Of a DNA stretch of 29,152 nucleotides, positions 7,810 to 14,721 are shown in pieces. The stretch covers positions 1 to 29,152 of the forward strand of contig DXFE01000111.1 in assembly GCA_019114585.1 (NCBI GenBank). Reading direction: 5' to 3'. The notes beneath the pieces are model-generated. The model had not been told where the DNA came from. It did no database searches and was given only the letters and a program-made list of their open reading frames with translations. The number at the start of each line of letters is the position of its first letter. The stretch's first letter is position 1. A program made the translations under genes and the position numbers. Source of the DNA: Gemmiger_A avium. GTDB taxonomy: Bacteria; Bacillota; Clostridia; Oscillospirales; Ruminococcaceae.

Positions 7810-9111
7810 TCAGAAGTAGATGAACGCGCTGACCACAACGCCGATCACCGCAACCGCCCACAGGTAAGGCAGCAGCTTCTTGGTGATGCCGTTCACGTCA
7901 ACCTCTACAAAGTTGGCGGTCCAGACGTTCTGGGTGTTGGTGGGGTCGCCGCAGCCCTGGATACGCTCGGCCGCGAGGAAGGCGCCCATGACAGCCAGCG
8001 GGCTCAGGGTGCCCAGCCCGATGACCAGCGCCGCAATGCCGGAGCCCAGGCCGAACAGGTTCATGGGACCACGGTACAGGGACAGAGGAGCCAGCAGGGA
8101 GAAGAAGATGATGTAGCCGATCCGGCTGGAAGGAACAACCGCCAGCAGGAAGGGATTGAGCACTTCCTTGACCATGCTGTGGGTCACAGCCAGGTACAGG
8201 ATACCGATGCCGATCATCAGGATGATGGCGGGGCCGCCGTCGGTGATACCGTCGTAGCAGGTCTTGACCAGGGTGTTCATGGCCTTGGAGAAGCTCTTGG
8301 AGGTAAACACCAGGATCCAGATGATGCCGGCCATGAAGGCGGGGCAGACAGGGGCCTTGAACGCAGCCACCAGGATGATGGGGATCAGCGGGGTAACCAT
8401 AGCCAGAGCGCCGCGCACACCGGTCAGCTGCTTGGTGGGGGTGGGCTCGGAAACCGGGGCGGAGAAGGCGAACTTGACGCCGTTGCGCTTGAACTCAACG
8501 AACACCAGGATCAGGGTGGCAACCGCGGTGGCAGCCAGCATGTAGATCTCGAAGCCCTTGATCTGTTCAATATCCAGGCTGAACAGGCTGGAGAAGGTCT
8601 TCCAGTTGGCGATGTTGAAGGTCAGGCCGCAGGTAAAGGCCATCAGGAAGATGCAGGCGGCGCTCATGGCCGGCACACCTACCGAGATGAGGATGGGCAG
8701 CACGATGGAGCCCACCATGATGATGGAGCCCAGGCCGCTCAGGGTGGTGAACAGCACCGCACAGGCCACAACCATAATCAGGGTCACGATCAGGGGACGG
8801 TCACCGCCCAGCTCTGCGCTCTTTTTGATGATGTTCTCGGTGACGCCGGTCTTGTTCATCAGCTGCCCCAGCCAGGCGCCGAAGATAACCGCCATGATAG
8901 CGCTGCCCATACGGACAGTACCGTTTTCCACCACAGTCTGCAGCCAGCCAATGCTGTTGCCTTCCGCGTCCACACCCACAGCGGGAACGCCGGCAATGAT
9001 ACAGATGACCACCGCCATCAACGGAAGGGCCAGCAGGGTGGGGATCTTCTTTGTCATCATAAGCGCCGCAATAATGACAAAGGCCACAATGATCAGGGAA
9101 CCTTGCAACAT
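7810..9111 (-). CDS. inner-membrane permease, GntP/citrate (ion transporter) type
   Basis: A 433-residue integral membrane protein with roughly ten to twelve hydrophobic segments, starting with a helix at the extreme N-terminus (about residues 4-20). It resembles secondary transporters of the ion transporter superfamily (gluconate or citrate type), which import small organic acids with protons or sodium. Glycine-rich re-entrant-like stretches are seen at TTLSGLGSIIMVGSIVLPI and near the C-terminus at GSGIAALVIGLG and QGCGDPTNTQN. An AAGGAG site 8 bases upstream supports the ATG at 9111. It is the only transporter in the operon, so the imported substrate is probably a small polar, possibly acidic molecule. 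Subfamily and substrate are uncertain. Confidence 0.72.
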   Translation of the reverse strand: MLQGSLIIVAFVIIAALMMTKKIPTLLALPLMAVVICIIAGVPAVGVDAEGNSIGWLQTVVENGTVRMGSAIMAVIFGAWLGQLMNKTGVTENIIKKSAELGGDRPLIVTLIMVVACAVLFTTLSGLGSIIMVGSIVLPILISVGVPAMSAACIFLMAFTCGLTFNIANWKTFSSLFSLDIEQIKGFEIYMLAATAVATLILVFVEFKRNGVKFAFSAPVSEPTPTKQLTGVRGALAMVTPLIPIILVAAFKAPVCPAFMAGIIWILVFTSKSFSKAMNTLVKTCYDGITDGGPAIILMIGIGILYLAVTHSMVKEVLNPFLLAVVPSSRIGYIIFFSLLAPLSLYRGPMNLFGLGSGIAALVIGLGTLSPLAVMGAFLAAERIQGCGDPTNTQNVWTANFVEVDVNGITKKLLPYLWAVAVIGVVVSAFIYF

Positions 9112-9175
9112 AATGTCTACTCCTTCTTTCAGGCTTTCGCCCTTTATTCACAACCGTTCACACGGATGCTCCGGA

Positions 9176-9871
9176 TTAAATGGCCTCCACGGCTTCACGG
9201 AAAGCGGCGGTGGCAGCGCGGACCTGGTCGGCGGTGGGCTCTTTGCCCATAACGATCGCACCAATCATAACGGCCTTGCAGCCGGCCTCGTACAGATGCC
9301 GCACTTCAGAGGTCTTGATCTTGCGCTGGGTGGGGATCAGGCAGGGTTTGCCGGTCTTGTCGGCAATGTCGCTGTACCGCAGGATATCTGCGTAGCACAG
9401 CGGGGTGCCGTAGTTTTCGCCCGGCTGGACCGAGCACTCCAGCACGTCCATGGCCGAATGGCGCACCGCGTCCAGCGTATTCTGGTTGTAGGTGTAATCA
9501 ATGGCCACCATCTTGGTCAGCTTCTTGCTTTCCATCATGAAGCAGGGCAGGTGATGGCTGTAGGAGCTGAAGAATTTCAGGCCCATCTCTTCCAGTTCCA
9601 GCCGCTCTTCGTTGGTGATGAAGGCATCCTCACCGCCGGGCACCAGACCTACCGGTACATCCCCTGCCATCTGGATCAGCTGCCGCAGGAATTCCCGGTT
9701 TTCCGCGTAGGTGCCGAAGGTATGGCCGCTGGCGCGGTGCCATACGTTGCAGTGCACCTTGACCGCCTGCGCACCGCCTTCCAGCGCGGCTTTTGCCATC
9801 TCCAGGTTATTGGAGGGAAGGCTCACCACAAGGGTGAATTTGTTCGTTTCGATCAGGTTCTTGAACTCCAT
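9176..9871 (-). CDS. TIM-barrel protein of unknown specificity (epimerase/aldolase-like)
   Basis: A 231-residue soluble protein with the strand-helix rhythm of a TIM barrel. Examples are TLVVSLPSN, AQAVKVHCN, PVGLVPGG, KMVAIDYTYN, and a C-terminal phosphate-site-like segment AGCKAVMIGAIVMG, as in NanE-like epimerases and KDPG-type aldolases. I cannot assign it to a named family. The ATG at 9871 has AGGAGG at ideal spacing. It lies 14 bases after the ROK regulator and 64 before the permease, as second gene of the operon. A role as aldolase, epimerase or isomerase on a phosphorylated sugar derivative would fit the isomerase and kinase downstream. That role is inference from fold and context. 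Confidence 0.65.
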   Translation of the reverse strand: MEFKNLIETNKFTLVVSLPSNNLEMAKAALEGGAQAVKVHCNVWHRASGHTFGTYAENREFLRQLIQMAGDVPVGLVPGGEDAFITNEERLELEEMGLKFFSSYSHHLPCFMMESKKLTKMVAIDYTYNQNTLDAVRHSAMDVLECSVQPGENYGTPLCYADILRYSDIADKTGKPCLIPTQRKIKTSEVRHLYEAGCKAVMIGAIVMGKEPTADQVRAATAAFREAVEAI

Positions 9872-9885
9872 AGTATCCTCCTTTT

Positions 9886-10896
9886 TTATTGGGCGGCCAG
9901 TATCTCCGCTCGGATCCGTTGGGCGAACACTCCTTTCCAGTGCTGCGGCTGCTTTGTACGCAGCAGCTGGATATGGGGCATTCTATCTTTCGCCAGAATT
10001 TCTCCCAGCCGGGTCTCCAGCCGGCGGACTGCATCCGCCTCTTCCAATCCGGAGAGAAAAACGGTGTTAAGGGAAAACATCATGCACAGCAGTGCAATGA
10101 CATTGCAGGCGTGGGCGGGAAGATCGGCCCACGGGCGCTCTTTCTCCTGCGGCTCGGGGGTATACAGGGGCGTCCCCAGCAGTTTGACCGCATCTTTGTA
10201 AAAATCCTTCCGCAGAGGAACCGCACGGCCCTCTACCGTGACGCTTACCACCACGCTGGAGCCTACGCTTACGTGGGCGCTGTTGCGCTTCGCGGGGTCG
10301 GGACGTTCCGCCAGGGCCTGTTTTACGGTATAGCTTTGAGAAAACTCTTCCACCACCGGTACCCGCAGCTGAGAGGTCAGCGCCTCTTTCAGGGTGATGT
10401 TGGCAGAGGCGATGCCGGTGGAGTACATTACGTGGAAGTCGCTTTCCCGCATATCCTCCTGAAACAGCAGGCCGATGCCCGCCAGCGGCAGTTTGCCGGC
10501 GCAGCTGGTATGAATGGCCTCCACAATAGTTTCAAACAGTTCATTGCCCGCCAGATATTCCTGTGCCAAGACGCTGGTGACCAGGGGGCGCAGCGCCATA
10601 TCAAAAATGGTCATGCTGCTCTCTTTACGGCCGATTTCCACCACGGCCACAGCGCCGAATCCCGCGTTGATGGTCAGGCCGGTGCGGCTGCGCCCGGCGG
10701 TGGTGGTGTGGCTGCCGCTTTCGGTGAGGATCCCCTCCCCGATCAGTTCCGCCACCAGGGTGGACACTGTGCTGGGCGACAGTTCTGTACGCTGTGCGAT
10801 CTCCACCCGGGACAGGCCATCGTTTTCCAGGATTGTCTGGATGATGACCTGGCGGTTGCGCCGCTTCACATCCTGCAAGCCCCGTTTACGAATCAT
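9886..10896 (-). CDS. ROK-family transcriptional regulator, first gene of the operon
   Basis: A 336-residue DNA-binding repressor of the ROK group (NagC/XylR-like). The N-terminus is a winged helix-turn-helix (RRNRQVIIQTILENDGLSR through SPSTVSTLVAELIGEG, about residues 12-57). The rest has the ROK fold but is degenerate: the DxGGT phosphate loop reads VEIGRKE and the CxCGxxGC zinc motif is absent. It should therefore bind a sugar ligand without kinase activity. The ATG at 10896 was chosen because GAGAGG lies 9 bases upstream and because a strong promoter lies at 10982-11010, inside a longer in-frame extension. The two operator-like repeats between promoter and start suggest autoregulation of the whole nine-gene operon. 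Confidence 0.8.
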   Translation of the reverse strand: MIRKRGLQDVKRRNRQVIIQTILENDGLSRVEIAQRTELSPSTVSTLVAELIGEGILTESGSHTTTAGRSRTGLTINAGFGAVAVVEIGRKESSMTIFDMALRPLVTSVLAQEYLAGNELFETIVEAIHTSCAGKLPLAGIGLLFQEDMRESDFHVMYSTGIASANITLKEALTSQLRVPVVEEFSQSYTVKQALAERPDPAKRNSAHVSVGSSVVVSVTVEGRAVPLRKDFYKDAVKLLGTPLYTPEPQEKERPWADLPAHACNVIALLCMMFSLNTVFLSGLEEADAVRRLETRLGEILAKDRMPHIQLLRTKQPQHWKGVFAQRIRAEILAAQ

Positions 10897-10931
10897 ATGG
10901 TTAAACCTCTCGTTTCTTCTCTCTTGGCGGC

Positions 10932-10969
10932 TTATTTCGAACTCCGAACCCGTTATTTCGGACTCCGAA
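10932..10969. promoter_or_regulatory. tandem operator-like repeats for the ROK regulator
   Basis: Two nearly identical 17-bp elements, TTATTTCGAACTCCGAA (10932-10948) and TTATTTCGGACTCCGAA (10953-10969), differ at one base. They start 21 bp apart, two helical turns. Each contains an inverted TTCGGAnTCCGAA-type core. They lie just downstream of the predicted transcription start, the position of a blocking operator. Binding by the adjacent ROK protein is inference. Confidence 0.65.
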
Positions 10970-10981
10970 TTAAGCAACTTC

Positions 10982-11010
10982 ATAGTATCCCTGTTCACAG
11001 GATTTCGCAA
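10982..11010 (-). promoter_or_regulatory. promoter of the nine-gene minus-strand operon
   Basis: On the minus strand a -35 TTGCGA (11010-11005) and a -10 TACTAT (10987-10982) are separated by exactly 17 bp. Predicted transcription starts near 10976, giving about an 80-base leader that holds the two operator-like repeats before the ROK gene start. Confidence 0.7.
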
Positions 11011-11118
11011 TAGTTTTTGGGTGTTTTCTCTGATTTTACCATGATTTGAAGAAAGTATATGTGCAAGTTTACTCTACGCTTTTTGAGCACATTTCTCAGG
11101 TTGTTCTGTTTTTAAAAC

Positions 11119-11168
11119 AAAAATCCGGAAGCGGACAGGCGAGGCACCTGCCGGGGCTTCCGGATTTT
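11119..11168. terminator. bidirectional intrinsic terminator after the AraC gene
   Basis: A 13-bp stem (about 11120-11132 with 11156-11168; core AATCCGGAAGC) is flanked by T-rich sequence on the minus-strand exit side. It ends the AraC regulator transcript and separates it from the ROK promoter. Confidence 0.8.
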
Positions 11169-11183
11169 GCATGTAACTTATTT

Positions 11184-12038
11184 TTATGTCCCGTATGCCC
11201 GGCGGAACTCGCCGGGCGTTTTTCCTTTAAACCGGCGGAACATCCGGTCAAAGTAGCCTGCATCGCCAAAGCCGCAGGCCATCGCTACATCGGTGATGCT
11301 GTCCTGCGAAGCGCAGAGCATTTCGGCCGCGCACTCCACCCGGTAATAGAGCAGATAGTCAATGGGGGTGCGGCCAGTCAGCTGGCGGAAAACACGGCAG
11401 AAATATTTGGGCGACAGGCCTGCCTGCCGAGACAGGTCCTCCAGCGTGAGGGGTTCCGAATACTGGGTGTGAATCAGCCGCAGGGCATTCTTTATCCCCT
11501 GCGTGCGCTTGATATCCCGCGGGGATTCCGCCTCTGCCGGGCGGTAGAGGTGCCGGGCCAGCATCTCCCCCAGAAACTGCCACAGCAAGCCGGTCGTGGT
11601 GAATTCGTAGCCGGCTTTTTCGGTTTCCATTGCTTCAAATAGCGCGCTGATCAGTTCGGCAGCCTGTGTTCCGGCCGGGAAACGTCCTTCCAGACGCGCG
11701 CCGGTTTCCCGCAGACGGGTCAGCCGCTGCCCGCAGACGCTGGCCCCCGGCAAAAAGCGCTCCAGATCAAATACGACACATTCATATATACAGTCTTCCG
11801 GGGTGCCGCCGTGGATTGATCCGTCTGCAATCAGGGCGCAGTCCCCCGGCCCCAGATCGCACGGCTGCCCGTCCACCGACAAATGCAGCTGCCCGTGCAG
11901 CACCAGGATCAGCTCATGCTCCATATGCCAGTGGAAGGGCATCTCATAGCGGGGATGGGTGGGGTCTACATAATAGAGTTCAATGGGAAAGTCAAAGGTG
12001 CCGCGCACGGCCCGTTCATGGCTGGCAAGATAACGCAT
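11184..12038 (-). CDS. AraC-family transcriptional regulator, cupin sensor (fucose operon)
   Basis: A 284-residue regulator with an N-terminal cupin-like sensing domain (MPFHWHMEHELILVLHG near residues 33-49). The C-terminal double helix-turn-helix of the AraC family (about 185-284) contains SPKYFCRVFRQLTGRTP and GFGDAGYFDRMFRRFKGKTP. The ATG at 12038 has GAGGG 7 bases upstream. The gene is transcribed away from the L-fucose operon, with 116 bp between the start codons, so it is most simply the fucose- or fuculose-responsive activator of that operon, in the role RhaS/RhaR play for rhamnose. The domain calls are secure; the effector is inferred from the neighbouring genes. Confidence 0.85.
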   Translation of the reverse strand: MRYLASHERAVRGTFDFPIELYYVDPTHPRYEMPFHWHMEHELILVLHGQLHLSVDGQPCDLGPGDCALIADGSIHGGTPEDCIYECVVFDLERFLPGASVCGQRLTRLRETGARLEGRFPAGTQAAELISALFEAMETEKAGYEFTTTGLLWQFLGEMLARHLYRPAEAESPRDIKRTQGIKNALRLIHTQYSEPLTLEDLSRQAGLSPKYFCRVFRQLTGRTPIDYLLYYRVECAAEMLCASQDSITDVAMACGFGDAGYFDRMFRRFKGKTPGEFRRAYGT

Positions 12039-12079
12039 ACTCGTTCCCTCAAAAAGTGAATATCCTCCAATTTAATCTG

Positions 12080-12108
12080 ATTATACATCAAGACAACCGA
12101 CTGTACAA
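12080..12108 (-). promoter_or_regulatory. promoter of the AraC regulator gene
   Basis: On the minus strand -35 TTGTAC (12108-12103) and a consensus -10 TATAAT (12085-12080) are separated by 17 bp. The start codon follows about 40 bases downstream. Confidence 0.7.
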
Positions 12109-12119
12109 GCAGATATACT
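12090..12119 (+). promoter_or_regulatory. probable activator-dependent promoter of the fucose operon
   Basis: A good -10 TATACT (12114-12119) is preceded only by a weak -35 (AAGACA, 18-bp spacing). A poor -35 is usual for promoters that need an AraC-type activator. The fucA start is 36 bases downstream of the -10. Confidence 0.45.
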
Positions 12120-12154
12120 TCTAATCAGATAGCAACGAAAGGAGTGTCCCCCTG

Positions 12155-12844
12155 ATGGACATCAATCTGATTAAAGAGCAGATCTGCGACGTCTGCCACA
12201 AAACCTGGCAGCTGGGCTGGGTAGCGGCCAACGACGGCAACGTATCCGCCCGGCTGGAAGACGGCACCTTCCTGTGCACCCCCACCGGCATGAGCAAGAG
12301 CTTCATCACCCCGGAAAAGCTGCTGCGCATCAACGACAAGGGGGAGGTTCTGGAAGGCGCCGAGGGTCTGCGCCCCTCCAGCGAGATCAAGATGCATCTG
12401 CGCTGCTACGCCAAGCGCCCCGACGTGTGGAGCGTCATCCATGCTCATCCCCCCGGCGCTACCGGGTTTGCCGTAGCCCACAAGGCAATGGATATGTACA
12501 ACATGATCGAGGATGTGGCGGTGATCGGCAGCGTGCCCCTGACCCCCTACGGCACCCCCAGCACCAGCGAAGTGCCCGACGCCATTGAGCCCTATCTGGA
12601 AGAGCACGATGTGATGCTGCTGGAAAACCACGGCGCACTGGCGGTGGGCAGCGACGTGATCACGGCGTTTTACCGGATGGAGAGCCTGGAACTGTGGGCC
12701 AAGATCACCATCAATGCGGTGATTCTGGGCGGCAGCATCGACATCAGCCGGGAAAACATCCAGAAACTGATTGATCTGCGGGGCTTCTACCGGGTCACCG
12801 GCCGGCACCCCGGCTACAAGAAGTTTGATAACGGATTGAGGTAA
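12155..12844 (+). CDS. fucA: L-fuculose-1-phosphate aldolase (class II)
   Basis: A 229-residue zinc-dependent class II aldolase. It cleaves L-fuculose 1-phosphate to dihydroxyacetone phosphate and L-lactaldehyde, the last committed step of L-fucose breakdown. The zinc ligands HAHPP (His96, His98) and His159 in ENHGAL, and the acidic residue Glu77 in PSSEIKMH, are all present. NDGNVSARL near residue 26 forms the phosphate-binding region. Length is typical. It opens the operon behind an AAGGAG site, and the mutarotase gene starts 5 bases after its stop. The related aldolase that acts on rhamnulose phosphate cannot be excluded from sequence alone, but the isomerase in this operon is clearly FucI. 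Confidence 0.9.
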   Translation: MDINLIKEQICDVCHKTWQLGWVAANDGNVSARLEDGTFLCTPTGMSKSFITPEKLLRINDKGEVLEGAEGLRPSSEIKMHLRCYAKRPDVWSVIHAHPPGATGFAVAHKAMDMYNMIEDVAVIGSVPLTPYGTPSTSEVPDAIEPYLEEHDVMLLENHGALAVGSDVITAFYRMESLELWAKITINAVILGGSIDISRENIQKLIDLRGFYRVTGRHPGYKKFDNGLR

Positions 12845-12849
12845 TCATC

Positions 12850-13284
12850 ATGCTGAAAGGAGTTCCCGCTATCCTGTCCCCCGCTCTGCTCAAGGTACTG
12901 TGCGAGATGGGCCACGGCGACGAGATCGTGATTGCCGACGGCAATTTTCCGGCTGAAAACATGGGCAAAGATGCCATTGTTATCCGCGCCGACGGCCACG
13001 GTGTACCGGAAATTCTGGACGCGGTGCTGCGGATGATTCCGCTGGATCAGTATGTGGAGCAACCCGCCGCCCTGATGCAGGTGGTGCCCGGCGATCCTTG
13101 CGTACCAGGGATCTGGGACACCTACCGCACCTTGCTGAACAAAAACGGCGAGAATCCCCAAAACATTGAAATGATGGAGCGCTTTGCCTTTTATGAGCGC
13201 GCAAAAAAGGCCTATGCCATTGTGGCCACCGGAGAAACCGCCATCTACGCGAACATCCTGCTGAAAAAAGGGGTGGTGGAATGA
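12850..13284 (+). CDS. fucU: L-fucose mutarotase (RbsD/FucU family)
   Basis: A 144-residue protein of the RbsD/FucU family, which speeds interconversion of alpha and beta L-fucopyranose so that the isomerase receives its preferred anomer. Visible family features are GVPAILSPALLKVLCEMGHG, with the conserved His22, then IVIADGNFP with Asp30, and a C-terminal TGETAIYANILLKKGV. Length is as expected. The gene begins 5 bases after fucA, and its TGA overlaps the ATG of the kinase gene (ATGA), so expression of both is coupled. It acts in the cytoplasm on the free sugar. Confidence 0.9.
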   Translation: MLKGVPAILSPALLKVLCEMGHGDEIVIADGNFPAENMGKDAIVIRADGHGVPEILDAVLRMIPLDQYVEQPAALMQVVPGDPCVPGIWDTYRTLLNKNGENPQNIEMMERFAFYERAKKAYAIVATGETAIYANILLKKGVVE

Positions 13285-14708
13285 AGCGGGTACTGGCCTT
13301 TGACTTCGGCGCATCCAGCGGCCGGGCCATTCTGGCGGAATACGAGAACGGGCACCTTACCTATAAAGAAGCTCACCGCTTTGAGAACTGCCCCCGGGAG
13401 CGGGACGGGCATTTCCGCTGGGATTTTGCCGACCTGATGGCCAATGTGCATCAGGGAATTGAAAAAGCGGGTGCGTTTGACAGCATCGGGTTTGATACCT
13501 GGGGCGTGGACTTTGGCCTGCTGGACGAGGACGGCAAGCTGCTGGGCGACCCGGTGCACTACCGGGACAGCCGCACCGAGGGCATGGTGGAAAAAGCGAT
13601 GGCCCGGATGGATGCGGACGCCCTGTATACCGCCACCGGCAGCCAGATCATGGCCATCAACACCCTGTTCCAGCTGCTGGCGGTGCAGGAGCAGGACGCA
13701 GAAACCTGGGAAAAAGCCCGCCGCCTGCTGTTTATGCCGGATCTGTTCGCTCACGCCCTGTGCGGGGCGAATGTGTGCGAAACCACCATTGCCTCCACCA
13801 GCCAGATGCTGGATGCCCGCACCGGCGCCTGGAACCGGGATGTGCTGCAGTCCTTTGCGATTCCGGAGCACCTGTTTGCCCCCCGGGTGAACAGCGGCAC
13901 GGTGGTGGGTGAATACCAGGGCGCCAAGGTGATCGCGGTGGCCGGGCACGACACCCAATGCGCGGTGGCCGCCATGCCGGCACCGGATGCGAACGCCGCG
14001 TTCCTGTCCTGCGGTACCTGGAGTTTGCTGGGATGCGAACTGGATGCACCGGTACTTACCGAGCAGAGCCGGCTGCTGGCCCTGTCCAACGAGCAGGGAG
14101 CCAACGGCAAGGTGAACTACCTGAAAAACATCATCGGTTTGTGGCTGATTCAGGAGAGCCGCCGCCAGTGGCGGCGGGAGGGGCAGGAATATTCCTACGC
14201 CCAGCTGGAGCAGCTGGCTCTGGCCGCTGAACCTCTGCGCAGCTTCATCGACCCGGACGACCCGCTGTTCACCCCGCCGGGGGACATTCCCGGCCGGGTG
14301 CGGGAATTCTGCCGCCGCACCGGCCAGCCGGTACCGGAAACCGTGGGACAGGTGATGCGCTGCATCTATGAAAGCCTGGCGCTGAAATACCGCTTCGCGC
14401 TGGAACAGCTGAGCCGGGCCACCGGAAAACAATTTTCCGTTCTGCACGTGCTGGGCGGCGGCGCCAAGGACGGGCTGCTCTGCCGTATGACCGCCGACTG
14501 TGCCGGTATCCCGGTGGTTGCCGGGCCGGTAGAGGCCACCGCGCTGGGCAATATTCTCACCCAGCTGGTGGCGCTGGGCGAATTGCCGGACATCGCCGCC
14601 GGCCGCGCCCTCATCGCCGCCACAGAACCTGTAAAGCGCTTTGCTCCCGCTGATCGCAACGATTGGGACAAGGCTTATGAAACCTATACCACCATCTTAT
14701 CTGAATAA
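13281..14708 (+). CDS. FGGY-family sugar kinase, rhamnulokinase-like (acting as fuculokinase)
   Basis: A 475-residue two-domain ATP-dependent sugar kinase. The N-terminal phosphate loop FDFGASSGRAI (Asp8) and IGFDTWGVDFGLLD are typical of the rhamnulokinase branch of FGGY kinases. The catalytic-type Asp224 lies in AGHDTQ, and GGGAKDGLLCRMTADCAG forms the C-terminal nucleotide site. Because it sits between fucU and fucI and overlaps fucU by 4 bases, its physiological substrate is most likely L-fuculose, giving L-fuculose 1-phosphate. That differs from the Escherichia coli FucK sequence type. Family is certain; substrate is inferred from the operon, and dual use for L-rhamnulose is possible. 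Confidence 0.85.
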   Translation: MKRVLAFDFGASSGRAILAEYENGHLTYKEAHRFENCPRERDGHFRWDFADLMANVHQGIEKAGAFDSIGFDTWGVDFGLLDEDGKLLGDPVHYRDSRTEGMVEKAMARMDADALYTATGSQIMAINTLFQLLAVQEQDAETWEKARRLLFMPDLFAHALCGANVCETTIASTSQMLDARTGAWNRDVLQSFAIPEHLFAPRVNSGTVVGEYQGAKVIAVAGHDTQCAVAAMPAPDANAAFLSCGTWSLLGCELDAPVLTEQSRLLALSNEQGANGKVNYLKNIIGLWLIQESRRQWRREGQEYSYAQLEQLALAAEPLRSFIDPDDPLFTPPGDIPGRVREFCRRTGQPVPETVGQVMRCIYESLALKYRFALEQLSRATGKQFSVLHVLGGGAKDGLLCRMTADCAGIPVVAGPVEATALGNILTQLVALGELPDIAAGRALIAATEPVKRFAPADRNDWDKAYETYTTILSE

Positions 14709-14721
14709 GGAGGAAACCAAG

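Larger units (their letters stand above)
12073..12132. promoter_or_regulatory. paired palindromic operator candidates, fuc divergent region
   Basis: A perfect 11-bp palindrome TAATCTGATTA (12073-12083) and a close second copy TAATCAGATAG (12122-12132) start 49 bp apart. Seen together, ATCTGATTA and TAATCAGAT are exact inverted repeats. The first overlaps the -10 of the AraC promoter; the second lies just after the predicted fuc promoter. This fits looping or dual control by the AraC protein. Confidence 0.5.

Noticed and set aside
10897..11010. N-terminal extension of the ROK regulator to an ATG at 11010 or 10983
   Set aside because: The region contains the -35/-10 pair and the two operator repeats, and the start at 10896 has the better ribosome site.
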